64,000 nucleotides of DNA, from assembly GCA_963797115.1 (NCBI GenBank), contig CAWCOH010000005.1:434001-498000 (forward strand), read 5' to 3'. This document shows positions 1-8,367 of this stretch, piece by piece. A program made the translations under genes and the position numbers. Each line of letters starts with the position of its first letter. Position 1 is the first letter of the stretch. The notes under the pieces are model-generated. The model did no database searches, was not told the DNA's origin, and saw only the letters and a list, made by a program, of their open reading frames with translations. This DNA comes from AP-15 sp963797115 (GTDB lineage: Bacteria; Pseudomonadota; Alphaproteobacteria; ATCC43930; CGMCC-115725).

Positions 1-973
1 TCTTGCTCGACCTGAGGATTTCGGCGGTTTGTAATGTTGGTTCGACAACGCCGGCGACGCTGGTCGCGACTTTGTCCTGCAGATCGAAGACATCTTCCCG
101 CGAGCCGTCAAAGCGATCGGCCCAGAGATGCGCGCCGGTCGCGGCATCGATCAGCTGGCCGGTTATGCGCACCCGCTCGCCGGCTTTGCGCACGGAGCCT
201 TCGAGCACGTACCGCACGCCCAGTTCGCGTCCGACCTGTTTCACATCGACCGACTGGCCTTTGTACGTAAAACTCGAATTGCGGGCGATGACTAAGAGCC
301 AACGGATGCGGCTGAGTGCCGTGATAATTTCCTCGACCATGCCGTCGGCGAAATATTCCTGCTCCGGATCGCCGCTCATATTGGCGAAGGGCAGCACCGC
401 GATCGACGGTTTGTCGGGGAGCGGCGGCGGCGCTTTTGACGGAGTGCGCTCCACCGCCATCGCAATACGATAGACCCGCACCGGGCGGGCGATGTTCTTG
501 ACCTGCTGCTCGCCCAAGTCTTCAAAGACAAAGGGCAGTCGGTCGCGCACGTGGTCGTGGACCGTGTTTGAGACGAATACCCCGCCGGGATCGGCCAGGG
601 CTTCGATCCGCGCGGCAATGTTGACGCCGTCGCCATAGAGATCGTCGTCCTCGACGATCACGTCGCCGAGATTGATGCCGATGCGCAGCTCGATGCGGCT
701 GTCCGCCGTGACACTCGTGTTTCGCTCGGGCATCGCCTGCTGCACCTCAACGGCGCAGCGCACCGCATCGACGACGCTGGCAAATTCCACCAAGAGGCCG
801 TCGCCGGTGGTCTTGACGATGCGGCCCCGGTGCTCGGCGATCCTCGGATCGATCAGTTCGCAGCGCAGCGCTTTGAGGCGTTCGAGCGTGCCTTCCTCCT
901 CCGCCCCCATCAGCCGCGAATACCCCGCCACATCGGCAGCCAGGATCGCGGCGAGACGGCGAATGGCGGTCAT
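1..973 (-). CDS. class III adenylate/guanylate cyclase with TolB-like domain (partial)
   Basis: The gene starts at ATG 973 and runs off the left edge of the window, so only its first 324 codons are visible. The N-terminus (RRLAAILAADVAGYSRLMG) opens a class III nucleotide cyclase catalytic domain, with the metal-binding stretch LGDVIVEDDDLYGDGVNIAAR further in. After about residue 170 comes a TolB-like segment (PDKPSIAVLPFANMSGD, then VRYVLEGSVRK). By analogy with its paralogue at 30.2-32.1 kb, a TPR region should follow outside the window. The protein probably makes a cyclic nucleotide under TPR-mediated control; the input signal is unknown. Its DNA is closely similar to the two cyclase copies near 30-32 kb. 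Confidence 0.85.
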   Translation of the reverse strand, partial: MTAIRRLAAILAADVAGYSRLMGAEEEGTLERLKALRCELIDPRIAEHRGRIVKTTGDGLLVEFASVVDAVRCAVEVQQAMPERNTSVTADSRIELRIGINLGDVIVEDDDLYGDGVNIAARIEALADPGGVFVSNTVHDHVRDRLPFVFEDLGEQQVKNIARPVRVYRIAMAVERTPSKAPPPLPDKPSIAVLPFANMSGDPEQEYFADGMVEEIITALSRIRWLLVIARNSSFTYKGQSVDVKQVGRELGVRYVLEGSVRKAGERVRITGQLIDAATGAHLWADRFDGSREDVFDLQDKVATSVAGVVEPTLQTAEILRSSK

Positions 974-1062
974 CTTGACCTAACGCTTGGTTGACACGTC
1001 GAGATTAACCCAAAACCCCCGCCATTGCTCCCCTTCTGCTGCGGACTGCGGCAGGGCTCTGA

Positions 1063-1180
1063 TCAGCTTCCGAGAACCCTGAGGCCCAATGCGGCGGCTG
1101 CGGCGCGCAAATCCGCATCGAGCGTAGCAAGCGGGAGGCGGTGGCGCTGCTCCATTACGGAAGCGGTCCAGCTGACACCC
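1063..1180 (-). pseudogene. 3' remnant of a VapC-like PIN-domain toxin
   Basis: Reading the minus strand up to a TGA at 1063-1065 gives an open tail ending RHRLPLATLDADLRAAAAAL and then GLRVLGS. The LPLATLD-x-DLR-x-AA pattern is typical of the C-terminus of VapC PIN-domain RNases. No N-terminal PIN acidic residues and no antitoxin gene are present, and the upstream DNA is promoter-like sequence for the oppositely oriented gene. I read it as a truncated toxin relic. The match rests on about 35 residues only. Confidence 0.45.
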
Positions 1181-1224
1181 GCGCCGGCTCTAATCCGTTT
1201 GCCGGACCACCTCTATCGTCGTAT

Positions 1225-1253
1225 TTGACATTTTCACATAAGTGTGATAATAG
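1225..1253 (+). promoter_or_regulatory. sigma-70-type promoter for the DUF5681 gene
   Basis: TTGACA at 1225-1230 is followed after exactly 17 bases by TAATAG at 1248-1253. The local DNA is AT-rich compared with its surroundings. A small dyad (CACATAAGTGTG) lies in the spacer and could be an operator. The gene starting at 1323 is about 70 bases downstream. Confidence 0.6.
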
Positions 1254-1322
1254 CAATCCTCGAGGCAGAAACAGAACCGCACGGGCTCCGGTTTGTGGGA
1301 TTGGGCAATGCGAGGAGATGAC

Positions 1323-1787
1323 ATGGCTGTAAATACGCTGCAAATATCAGCGGAAACAGCGAGGCGGGGGCCGGGGCGGCCCTTCGTGAAGGGTCAATCG
1401 GGCAATCCGGCCGGCCGGCCGCGTGGCTCACGCAACCGGACGCGAGCATTCGCCGAGCTGCTCGACGACCATGCCGAGGCGCTGCTCCGCAACGTCGTCA
1501 CCCGCGCCCTCGACGGCGATGCGACGGCGATGCGGCTCTGTGTCGAGCGCATCCTGGCGCCCCGCCGCGAGCGCCCGATGGAGCTCGACCTGCCGCCGAT
1601 CCGGGGTGCCGCCGACATCAGCGGCGCCCTGGCCGCCGTCACGACCGCCGCGACCCAGGGCAACCTCACGCCGAGCGAGGCCGAGGCGCTGAGCAGGCTG
1701 GTCGAGACCTTCCTCCGCGCGATCGAGGCAACCGACTTCGAGCACCGGCTGAGGGCGCTGGAGGCAAGCGTCGCCGAGGAAGCCTGA
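1323..1787 (+). CDS. DUF5681 domain protein
   Basis: This protein of about 154 residues contains the DUF5681 signature near its N-terminus (FVKGQSGNPAGRPRGSRNRT), followed by a mostly helical region rich in Ala, Glu and Arg. DUF5681 proteins are small, probably nucleic-acid-binding, often found near phage terminases and mobile DNA, and have no established activity. I chose ATG 1323 because GAGGAG lies 6-7 bases upstream; a TTG at 1293 would add ten residues but lacks a ribosome site. No phage genes are nearby, so it may be a lone prophage or island remnant. Confidence 0.75.
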   Translation: MAVNTLQISAETARRGPGRPFVKGQSGNPAGRPRGSRNRTRAFAELLDDHAEALLRNVVTRALDGDATAMRLCVERILAPRRERPMELDLPPIRGAADISGALAAVTTAATQGNLTPSEAEALSRLVETFLRAIEATDFEHRLRALEASVAEEA

Positions 1788-1833
1788 CGATGCGCGCCGC
1801 GGTCAGCGCGGCTGCATTGTCGCGGGTGGGCGA

Positions 1834-2901
1834 TCAGGCGGCGGCTTTGCGGTTGGCGGCGAGCCTTGTGTCGACAGTTGCGACCGTCTGGTCGACGACG
1901 GCATTGCGCATGCCGTATTGCGCGCCGATCAGCTGCACGAGCCGGTCCGTCCGCTCGATATTGGGGGCGCCGTTGTTGACTGCTCGAGCGGCCGAGGACG
2001 GCCGCACCAGGTCGTTTGCGGCGGCGGCATATTTCTCGAACGGCACCAGATCATCCGGCTTGGCGCCGAGGCGCTCGCAGACGCCGCACACCCAGTTGTA
2101 GACCTGGCGCGAGGCGGCGGGGTCGCGGTGCACCGCATCCTTGATGTCGATCGCGTCGTCGGCCGTGATGCAGCGGTAATTGCCGGTCAAGAGCATCGCC
2201 CATTTGGCGAGCGGGACGAAGATCGAGTCGTGCACCTTGAGCTTGACCGGCAGGTCGATCGCCCCGTCGCCCGGATCGTAACGGACCGCTTCGACCTCGG
2301 TCTGCATCTGGCGCAGGATCGCGGTGGGAGCATCGCCGGCGAAGCGGGCCGCCTTGAAGTTGGTCGGCAAGGTGACCTGCAACACGTTGATCTTTTCGCC
2401 CGGCGGGCGGATCGCCTGCGGGTCGGGACTGCACAAGGTCAAGAGCCCCGGTTCGAAATTGTCCCACACGCTGGCATCGGTGTAGCAGGACTTCAGGTTG
2501 TCGGTCGCCAGGCCAGGGATGCGCTTCAGGTAGGGCAGGGGCGGCATGTTCATGATCGACATGCACGGCACCTTCTTCCGCGCCACCGCGTCGAGCAATT
2601 CCCGGACACCCGGCGAGCGGTATTGCGGCTCCTGCATCGCCAACACGACAAGATCGTAGTCAGCCGGATCGACCGCGCCGGGACCCGTCGCGGACAGCTT
2701 GCCCGGCAATTTGCGCGAGTCGAGCTCTACGGGGTCCATTCTGCCCCGGATCGGCATACGGATGCGGGCGCCCTTGCTGTTGAACGCCTCGATCTCGGCC
2801 GGGAGGCAGACCATCGTTATCTTGTGCCCGCCGAACAGGAGCTTGGTCGCCAGGAGCGATCCGTAGGACGCCCCCATGATCAATACGTCGTAAGTCGCCA
2901 T
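1834..2901 (-). CDS. ketopantoate reductase PanE/ApbA-like protein
   Basis: The 355-residue protein begins with a Rossmann beta-alpha-beta unit, VLIMGASYGSLLATKLLFGGHKIT, followed by a strand reading DYDLVVLAMQ, as in 2-dehydropantoate 2-reductase-like enzymes. The glycine motif is GASYGS rather than the classic GAGAIG. At 355 residues it is longer than typical PanE (about 300). It may be a paralogue reducing another 2-keto acid or a related substrate, so I would not assign pantothenate synthesis. It lies 30 bases downstream of the convergently ordered epimerase gene on the same strand and could be co-transcribed with it. Confidence 0.7.
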   Translation of the reverse strand: MATYDVLIMGASYGSLLATKLLFGGHKITMVCLPAEIEAFNSKGARIRMPIRGRMDPVELDSRKLPGKLSATGPGAVDPADYDLVVLAMQEPQYRSPGVRELLDAVARKKVPCMSIMNMPPLPYLKRIPGLATDNLKSCYTDASVWDNFEPGLLTLCSPDPQAIRPPGEKINVLQVTLPTNFKAARFAGDAPTAILRQMQTEVEAVRYDPGDGAIDLPVKLKVHDSIFVPLAKWAMLLTGNYRCITADDAIDIKDAVHRDPAASRQVYNWVCGVCERLGAKPDDLVPFEKYAAAANDLVRPSSAARAVNNGAPNIERTDRLVQLIGAQYGMRNAVVDQTVATVDTRLAANRKAAA

Positions 2902-2931
2902 CTGGCCTTTCCTCCTGGGTCCGGTTTTCTT

Positions 2932-3834
2932 CTAGCCGGACGATGCCGGATGCCGGGTTTTTGGGCAAGCCTCGTCCGCCAGAATCGCGGCGAGCCCCAC
3001 GCGAAAATCGGGATAGCGCAGGGTGACACCGAGTTCTGTCTTGATCAGCCTGTTCGAGACCCGCTTGTTATCGTCATAAAAGCTGCGCGCCATCGGCGAA
3101 AGCCCGGCGGCCTCGAGCGGCACGAGCGGCGGCGCCTCGATCCCGAGGAGCTCGGCAGCATGGGTGACGACCGCTGCCGGCGGCGCCGGATCGTCGTCGC
3201 AGACATTGTAGACGGCGCCGGGCCGCGGTTTCCTGATCGAGGCGATCAACACCGTCGCCAGATCCTCGACATGGATGCGCGAGAAGACCTGGCCGGGCTT
3301 GTCGATGCGTCTTGCCGTGCCGGCGCGCAATGCGTCGAAAGTGCTGCGGCCCGCGCCGTAAATGGCTGCCAGGCGGAAAATGTGAACCGGCACGCCGCGG
3401 TCGTGCCACAGGCTGAGCCAACCCTGTTCCGCGGCGACCCGCCGCCGGCCGCGCTCGCCGGTCGGCTGCAGCTGGGCGGTCTCGTCGACCCAGCCGCCGT
3501 CATGATCGCCATATACTCCGGTCGTCGACAGATAGCCGAGCCAGACAAGCCCCGGCAGCGCCGCGATGTCGTCGCCATGCCGGGCGAGCACGGGGTCGCT
3601 CGCGGCCTCGGGGGGAACCGAGACGAGGAGATGGGTAACCCCGCCGAGCACCATCGGGTCTATGGGCTGCTCGCGGTCGAAGAGAGTGGCGTAAAAGCCC
3701 CCCTCCCGAAGTGCGGCCGCCTTCTCGGCGCTGCGGCAGGTGCCGGTCACCACCCACCCCGACGCTATGAGACGGCGGGCCAGCGCCAGCGCGCTGTAGC
3801 CAAAGCCAAAGCAGAAGAGACGCGACACGCTCAT
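2932..3834 (-). CDS. SDR-family NAD(P)-dependent epimerase (YeeZ-like)
   Basis: A 300-residue protein with an N-terminal nucleotide-binding loop, LFCFGFGYSALALARRLIAS, and an SDR-type strand LGYLSTTGVYGDHDG. Later segments FSRIHVEDLATVLIASI and YNVCDDDPAPP are typical of extended SDR sugar-epimerase/reductase proteins of the YeeZ type. The start ATG 3834 overlaps the TGA of the upstream MFS gene (ATGA), so the two are translationally coupled. The substrate cannot be read from the sequence. Confidence 0.75.
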   Translation of the reverse strand: MSVSRLFCFGFGYSALALARRLIASGWVVTGTCRSAEKAAALREGGFYATLFDREQPIDPMVLGGVTHLLVSVPPEAASDPVLARHGDDIAALPGLVWLGYLSTTGVYGDHDGGWVDETAQLQPTGERGRRRVAAEQGWLSLWHDRGVPVHIFRLAAIYGAGRSTFDALRAGTARRIDKPGQVFSRIHVEDLATVLIASIRKPRPGAVYNVCDDDPAPPAAVVTHAAELLGIEAPPLVPLEAAGLSPMARSFYDDNKRVSNRLIKTELGVTLRYPDFRVGLAAILADEACPKTRHPASSG

Positions 3835-5237
3835 GACGGCTGCCGGGCCGGCTTTGCCGCCGGGTCGGTCTCGAGCGTTTCGGCCATACGTTTTCGCTTC
3901 AGGCGGCTCAGTGCCCAAAAGCCGCAGGAGACGAGCGCGCCGACCGCGAGCGGCAGGCGCAGCCCGAAGCTCTCGCTCAGCGAACCCATCAACACCGCGC
4001 CCACCGCTGGGCCGGCACGGAAGATCATCCCATAGAGCGCCATGATGCGACCGCGCATTCGAACGTCGACCGCTGCCTGGAGCAGGGTCTGCGCGCCGAT
4101 TCCGGTGATCGTCATCGCCGTGCCGGCGACAAAAACGCACGGCAGCGCGACAGCGAACCGATCGGTCGCGGTAAAGGCGAGGATCGCCAGGGAGATCACC
4201 AAGGTATGGGCGAGCACGAGCCGGGTCAGGCCGGCGATCGCCGGCCGCAACAACATCCAGACCGCACCGCAGATGGCGCCGAGGCCGACCGTCGAGGTCA
4301 GCATTGCCAGGCCTTCGGGGCCGCGCCCGAAGACGCGGTCGGCAAAACCGGGAAAGAGCTCGATAAAACCGCGCGTGCCGATCGTCGTGATGGTGAACAG
4401 CAGCAGCATCGGCGCGATGCCGGGGTGCCGGCTGGCATAGACATAAGCCTCCGCCGAGGCCTTCAGCACGCTCTGGGTAGCACCGACCGGCAGCGCCGGA
4501 AGCCCGCGCAGGTTTGTCATCGCGATCAGAAACGCTACATAAGTCGCGGCGTTGACGGCAAAGGCCGCGCCGACGCTGATCTGGGCGATGACGATCCCGG
4601 CCACTGCCGGTCCGAGAAAACGCGCGCAATTGAAGATGATCGCGTTGATCGCTAAGGCCGAGGGCAGCGCCGCTCGATCGACAAGGGTCGGGATCAACGC
4701 CAGGCGCGACGGCTGAGCGATGGCGTTGAAGACGCCGAGAAGCAGCGTCAGCGCGAACAGCAGCTCTATCGTGATCGCTCCGGTAAAGACCAAGACTGCG
4801 AGCAAAGTCGCCTCGATGCTGCCCGCGATCTGCGTCACCCGGATGATGCCTACTCGGTCACGCCTGTCGGCGAGCGCGCCGGCGAGCGGACTCAAAAAAA
4901 CAACAGGAAAGAACTCGGCCATCGACATCACGCCGAGCCAAGTGCCGGAATGGGTCAGGGTCCAGGCGAGCCAGCCAAGCGCTACCCGCTGCATCCAGGT
5001 CCCGATGAGCGAGACGCCATTGCCAGCGGCGTAGACGCGGTAATTACGGTGAGCGAAAGCTAGGATGACATTACCGAGCCCACCCGGAAACAGTCGATCG
5101 CGAACAAAGGCCAAGAAGATGCTAAACCCGGAATGGCAGATTCGATCAGGCCCTAATCGTACTGTTTGTTGTGATTTGGCGGCAACGTCGCGTTGCGGGA
5201 TTGCTTGCGCGCTTCTCTGCCTGGTCTTCATCGCCAC
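3831..5237 (-). CDS. MFS transporter (EntS/MFS_3-like exporter)
   Basis: The protein has about twelve hydrophobic segments. An early motif GNGVSLIGTWMQRVALGWLA and the loop GALADRRDR are typical of the MFS_3/EntS group. The C-terminal half includes GRIMALYGMIFRAGPAVGA. It is an inner-membrane transporter, probably an exporter of a small molecule; the substrate is unknown. The start is uncertain: ATG 5237 would overlap the divergent TPR gene, while the family normally starts just before FAHRNYRVY (about 5060-5115, where only a TTG at 5114 is available). It is coupled to the downstream epimerase by a 4-base overlap. Confidence 0.8.
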   Translation of the reverse strand: MAMKTRQRSAQAIPQRDVAAKSQQTVRLGPDRICHSGFSIFLAFVRDRLFPGGLGNVILAFAHRNYRVYAAGNGVSLIGTWMQRVALGWLAWTLTHSGTWLGVMSMAEFFPVVFLSPLAGALADRRDRVGIIRVTQIAGSIEATLLAVLVFTGAITIELLFALTLLLGVFNAIAQPSRLALIPTLVDRAALPSALAINAIIFNCARFLGPAVAGIVIAQISVGAAFAVNAATYVAFLIAMTNLRGLPALPVGATQSVLKASAEAYVYASRHPGIAPMLLLFTITTIGTRGFIELFPGFADRVFGRGPEGLAMLTSTVGLGAICGAVWMLLRPAIAGLTRLVLAHTLVISLAILAFTATDRFAVALPCVFVAGTAMTITGIGAQTLLQAAVDVRMRGRIMALYGMIFRAGPAVGAVLMGSLSESFGLRLPLAVGALVSCGFWALSRLKRKRMAETLETDPAAKPARQPS

Positions 5238-5991
5238 CGCTGCCGCCGAACCGGCTCGGTCGCCAGCGCGGAACGCCGAGGCCGACGCTGCGACCTACGA
5301 TCGCTGCCTCAAGCTCGCCAAGCAGAACCCCATTGCTGCCGAAAACTTGGCGAAGGCATGGCACGAGCGAGGCGGAGCGCATCCCGCCGATCATTGCGCC
5401 GCGGTCGCGTTGGTCGGACTTAAGCAATACAAGGAAGCCGCCAGCCGCCTCGAAGCTTTGGCCCAGGAAATGACGAAGGCGCCCGCCTCGTTGCGCGCCG
5501 AAGTGCTCGACCAAGCGGGCCAGGCTTGGCTACTTGCCGGAGACCCGGTGCGGGCCTACGCCGCTGCGGGTCAAGCTGTGAGCCTGCAGCCGAACGATCC
5601 GGACCTCCTTATCGATCGCGCGGAGGCCGCGGCATCAGCCGGATATTTTGATAAGGCCGTCGCCGACCTGGATCACGTTTTGAAGACGGAGCCGGGTCGC
5701 ATCGACGCGTTGATCTATCGAGCCTCGGCGAACCGCTCGCTCAGCCGGCTCGACCCCGCGCTCGTCGATGTCGAGAAGGCGCTCACGCAAGCCCCGAATT
5801 CCGCCCTGGCGCTCCTCGAGCGCGGCAATATCCGGCGGCTCAAGGGCGATATCCAGGGAGCGCGCCGGGACTGGGAGCGCATCGGCCAACTGGCCCCCGG
5901 CAGCAAGGCGGACATGGCGGCACGGGCCAACCTCGAACGTCTCGAACTCGGGCAGGAGGCCCCAGCGGCGAAGCCTCGGCGCGGTCGTTAA
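5119..5991 (+). CDS. exported TPR-repeat protein
   Basis: After a hydrophobic export-like segment (GIACALLCLVFIATAAA), the mature part is built of TPR units: repeated blocks such as AYAAAGQAVSLQPNDPDLLI, DLDHVLKTEPGRIDALIYR and VEKALTQAPNSALALLERGN. The product is probably a periplasmic scaffold protein. The start is not settled: ATG 5065, ATG 5119 and TTG 5176 are in frame and none has a strong ribosome site; 5119 gives the more reasonable leader. The 5' end overlaps the longest form of the divergent MFS gene. No enzymatic domain is visible. Confidence 0.65.
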   Translation: MLNPEWQIRSGPNRTVCCDLAATSRCGIACALLCLVFIATAAAEPARSPARNAEADAATYDRCLKLAKQNPIAAENLAKAWHERGGAHPADHCAAVALVGLKQYKEAASRLEALAQEMTKAPASLRAEVLDQAGQAWLLAGDPVRAYAAAGQAVSLQPNDPDLLIDRAEAAASAGYFDKAVADLDHVLKTEPGRIDALIYRASANRSLSRLDPALVDVEKALTQAPNSALALLERGNIRRLKGDIQGARRDWERIGQLAPGSKADMAARANLERLELGQEAPAAKPRRGR

Positions 5992-5992
5992 T

Positions 5993-6440
5993 CTATTCCA
6001 CCGCAAAGACCCAAACCGCGCCGTCTTGCGGCACATCGGGGAATTGCCAGGTTCGGGCGACGTTGAGCCGCGCCTGCATGCGCGCCGCGTCGACCCCCAG
6101 CCCGACTGCACGGCAATGTATTGCTTGCCGTCGATCTGGAACGAGGGAGACACGCCGGTCACCCGCGAACCGGCGCGGAATTCCCAAAGGATCTTGCTGT
6201 TCGCGGCACCGAAGGCGCGGAAATAGCGGTCATTGTTGCCCCCATAAACACCACGTCGCCCGCCGTCGCTAATACCGGCCCCCGAAGCGCCGAATTGGCG
6301 AAGGGGTGGGTCCAGACCTGCTGGCCGGTCGCCGCGGCTCGTCGGGTGGAGCAGCAGGATGTCCTCAGGTATCGGCCGTTCGAACTGCCACCCCAGGTTG
6401 TACCTTTCGGCTCCGCACTGGAATTGCCGGTCCACCCGTT
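5993..6440 (-). pseudogene. decayed 3' end of a PQQ-dependent alcohol dehydrogenase
   Basis: Three reading frames of the minus strand together give a recognisable quinoprotein dehydrogenase C-terminus: LGWQFERPIPEDILLLHP in one frame, QQVWTHPFANSALRGPVLAT and AGDVVFMG in a second, NDRYFRAFG, ILWEFRAGSRVTG and GKQYIAVQSGWG in another, then QDGAVWVFAVE ending at TAG 5993-5995. At least three frame changes are needed, so this is a real relic and not one sequencing slip. The N-terminal two thirds, with the catalytic Asp and the Cys pair, are missing. It is distinct from the intact xoxF at 23.3 kb. Confidence 0.75.
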
Positions 6441-6596
6441 CCTCATCTATGCTCGTCGGCGGCCCGCTACGGCTGCCGGTTTTGCAAATTCGCCGAGAGA
6501 GTTGGCGAGGTTGACATCCACCATCGCTATCGTCGGCCATGGGTCCAGGAGATCGCCGACCTCGATCTTCGAAGCGCTGCAATTCGAGGAGACGTT

Positions 6597-7745
6597 ATGC
6601 GGCAGAAGTCCGGTCCAGGCCGGCGTCGTCTTCTCGCCGCCGGTCTTGCGGCACTCGGGGCCGGCATCGCCCCTTTCCCCCCGTCCAGGAGCTGCGCCGC
6701 GGCGACAGTCACGCTTCGCAAAATGGCGAGCGATAAGGGACTTCTGTACGGGACGACCATCGCGGCCGCGCAGATCAATAGCGATCAACCATTTGTGGAC
6801 CTGGTATGCCGGGAGGTCGGCGTCGTCGTTGCCGAGAACGAGATGAAGTGGCAGGTCATGAACCGGGGCGCCTCCGGGGACGACGACTACGGTCCCGCCG
6901 ACACCGTCGCCACCTTCGCCGCTGCAAATGCCCTCGTCCTGCGCGGCCACAATCTTCTGTGGTTTCACCGTACTCCGAACTGGTTTTTCGACCTGCCCGA
7001 CCGACCCAAGCAGGAGCGGGCCGTAGTCAAGCACATCGAGCAATTAGCCGGCCGGTACCGCGGCAGAGTTCATAGTTGGGACGTCGTCAACGAGCCGATC
7101 GAACCGAAGGATGGGCGACCCGATGGTCTTCGCACTGCGGTGTTTCTCGAAACGCTCGGACCCGAGTATCTCGATCTCGCGTACCGTACTGCGCGGGCCG
7201 CCGATCCCTCCGCCCGCCTCGTCGTCAACGAATATGACATCGAGCTGGACTCCTCCGAACAGGAAGCACGTCGCATGGCGCTGCTTCACCTTCTCGAACG
7301 CATGCAGCGAGCCGGGACGCCGGTCGATGCAGTCGGCATCCAAGCCCATCTGACGGCGGTCGGCGGGCCGCCCTTTTCCGCGCCGCTTCTGCGCCGGTTT
7401 CTGGCCGACATTGCGAGCCTCGGCCTGACCGTCCAGATCACCGAGCTCGACGTCACCGACGAGAACGCGCCGGCCGATGTGACGGTAAGAGACATCCTGG
7501 TAGCCGACGCCTATCGCCGTTTCCTCGACGCGGCGCTCGACGAGCCAGCGGTCAAGATGGTCGTGACCTGGGGCCTGTCGGACCGGCACAGCTGGATCTG
7601 CCGGCGGGAGACCTACCAGACGAAATGGCGGACCGACGACGCCGCGTCGCGACCACTGCCGTTCGATGCCGATCTCGGAGCCAAGCCAGCCTTCGAAGCG
7701 ATCGCTCGAGCCTTCGCGCACGCACCCGCGCGCTCGCCCGGCTAG
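6597..7745 (+). CDS. GH10 endo-1,4-beta-xylanase, Tat-exported
   Basis: The 382-residue protein has a twin-arginine-like leader (GRRRLLAAGLAALGAG) and a complete GH10 TIM barrel. The acid/base Glu is E166 in WDVVNEPI and the nucleophile is E283 in VQITELDV. The substrate-binding LRGHNLLWF and GIQAHL segments are also present. GH10 enzymes cut xylan internally; export to the periplasm or outside is inferred from the leader. ATG 6597 is chosen because GAGGAG lies just upstream; the frame is open further upstream but that DNA belongs to the dehydrogenase relic. No other glycoside hydrolase is adjacent. Confidence 0.88.
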   Translation: MRQKSGPGRRRLLAAGLAALGAGIAPFPPSRSCAAATVTLRKMASDKGLLYGTTIAAAQINSDQPFVDLVCREVGVVVAENEMKWQVMNRGASGDDDYGPADTVATFAAANALVLRGHNLLWFHRTPNWFFDLPDRPKQERAVVKHIEQLAGRYRGRVHSWDVVNEPIEPKDGRPDGLRTAVFLETLGPEYLDLAYRTARAADPSARLVVNEYDIELDSSEQEARRMALLHLLERMQRAGTPVDAVGIQAHLTAVGGPPFSAPLLRRFLADIASLGLTVQITELDVTDENAPADVTVRDILVADAYRRFLDAALDEPAVKMVVTWGLSDRHSWICRRETYQTKWRTDDAASRPLPFDADLGAKPAFEAIARAFAHAPARSPG

Positions 7746-8010
7746 GGAAAGAATTAAGGGCCGCGCCCTCAGCCGCCTCTCTGAGAGCACGGAGAAAACT
7801 CGATTTTGCCGCGAAACCCGGCCGCAATACCCGCCATATCAACCAGTCAGGGCCAAACCGCAACCCGCCTGGTAGGGAACCAATTGCCAGTGCTGAGGGA
7901 GGCAACAGGGAAAGGCGGCGTGACCATCTCGATCCGCTCGCCGATCGTCCGATGCTTATCAAAAACACACTTATCATATTTGCGAAAATGGCAGCGCGGC
8001 TAGTACGAAT
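7746..8010. other. non-coding spacer
   Basis: Between the xylanase stop and the molybdoenzyme relic I find no convincing gene on either strand. An AT-rich patch (about 7960-7990, TTATCAAAAACACACTTATC) could hold promoter sequence, but no matched -35/-10 pair stands out. Confidence 0.4.
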
Positions 8011-8170
8011 TCAACCCATCGGCAGGCGCCGTATGCGCTTACCGGTCGCCGCGAAGATCGCGTTGCACAGCGCCGGGGCGAAGGGCGGCAGCCCCGGTTC
8101 GCCGACCCCACTCGACGGCACATCGAGCACACCCTGGCTGAGCTCCCCCGCCGGCTCGACTTTCGGGTCC
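8011..8170 (-). pseudogene. 3' fragment of a molybdopterin isoquinoline-oxidoreductase/aldehyde-dehydrogenase large subunit
   Basis: The minus-strand tail ending at TGA 8011-8013 reads VPSSGVGEPGLPPFAPALCN and then AIFAATGKRIRRLPMG. This matches the conserved C-terminus of the xanthine-dehydrogenase superfamily (IorB type: SGVGEPG, PPxAPALANAIFAATG, RxLP). Sequence upstream of about 8170 no longer resembles the family, and the IS element begins 70 bases further on, so insertion and loss of the rest is a reasonable history. It differs from the intact CoxL-like gene at 46-48 kb. Confidence 0.6.
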
Positions 8171-8367
8171 GGAACAAAAACCCGCTTCGTCAGTGGGGCG
8201 GACATCGCCCAGGCTTCGCTCGCGTGCCCACCGTCTGGCTGCCTAGGCCGAACTTTGGCCAGATTTTGAGTTAAGCCACAGAAAATAGATGATATTGGAT
8301 GGCAAGCAGTCATGTAAGGTGGCAGATTTTGATTGACTACTGACGCCGATTACGCTTCGGTCACCGC

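Noticed and set aside
1918..4035. A 705-codon open frame on the plus strand
   Set aside because: It runs antisense to the ketopantoate-reductase-like and epimerase genes, is Arg/His-rich and has no domain; it is a high-GC shadow.
7960..7990. A promoter for the molybdoenzyme or IS region
   Set aside because: The patch is AT-rich but there is no spaced -35/-10 pair and no gene directly downstream.
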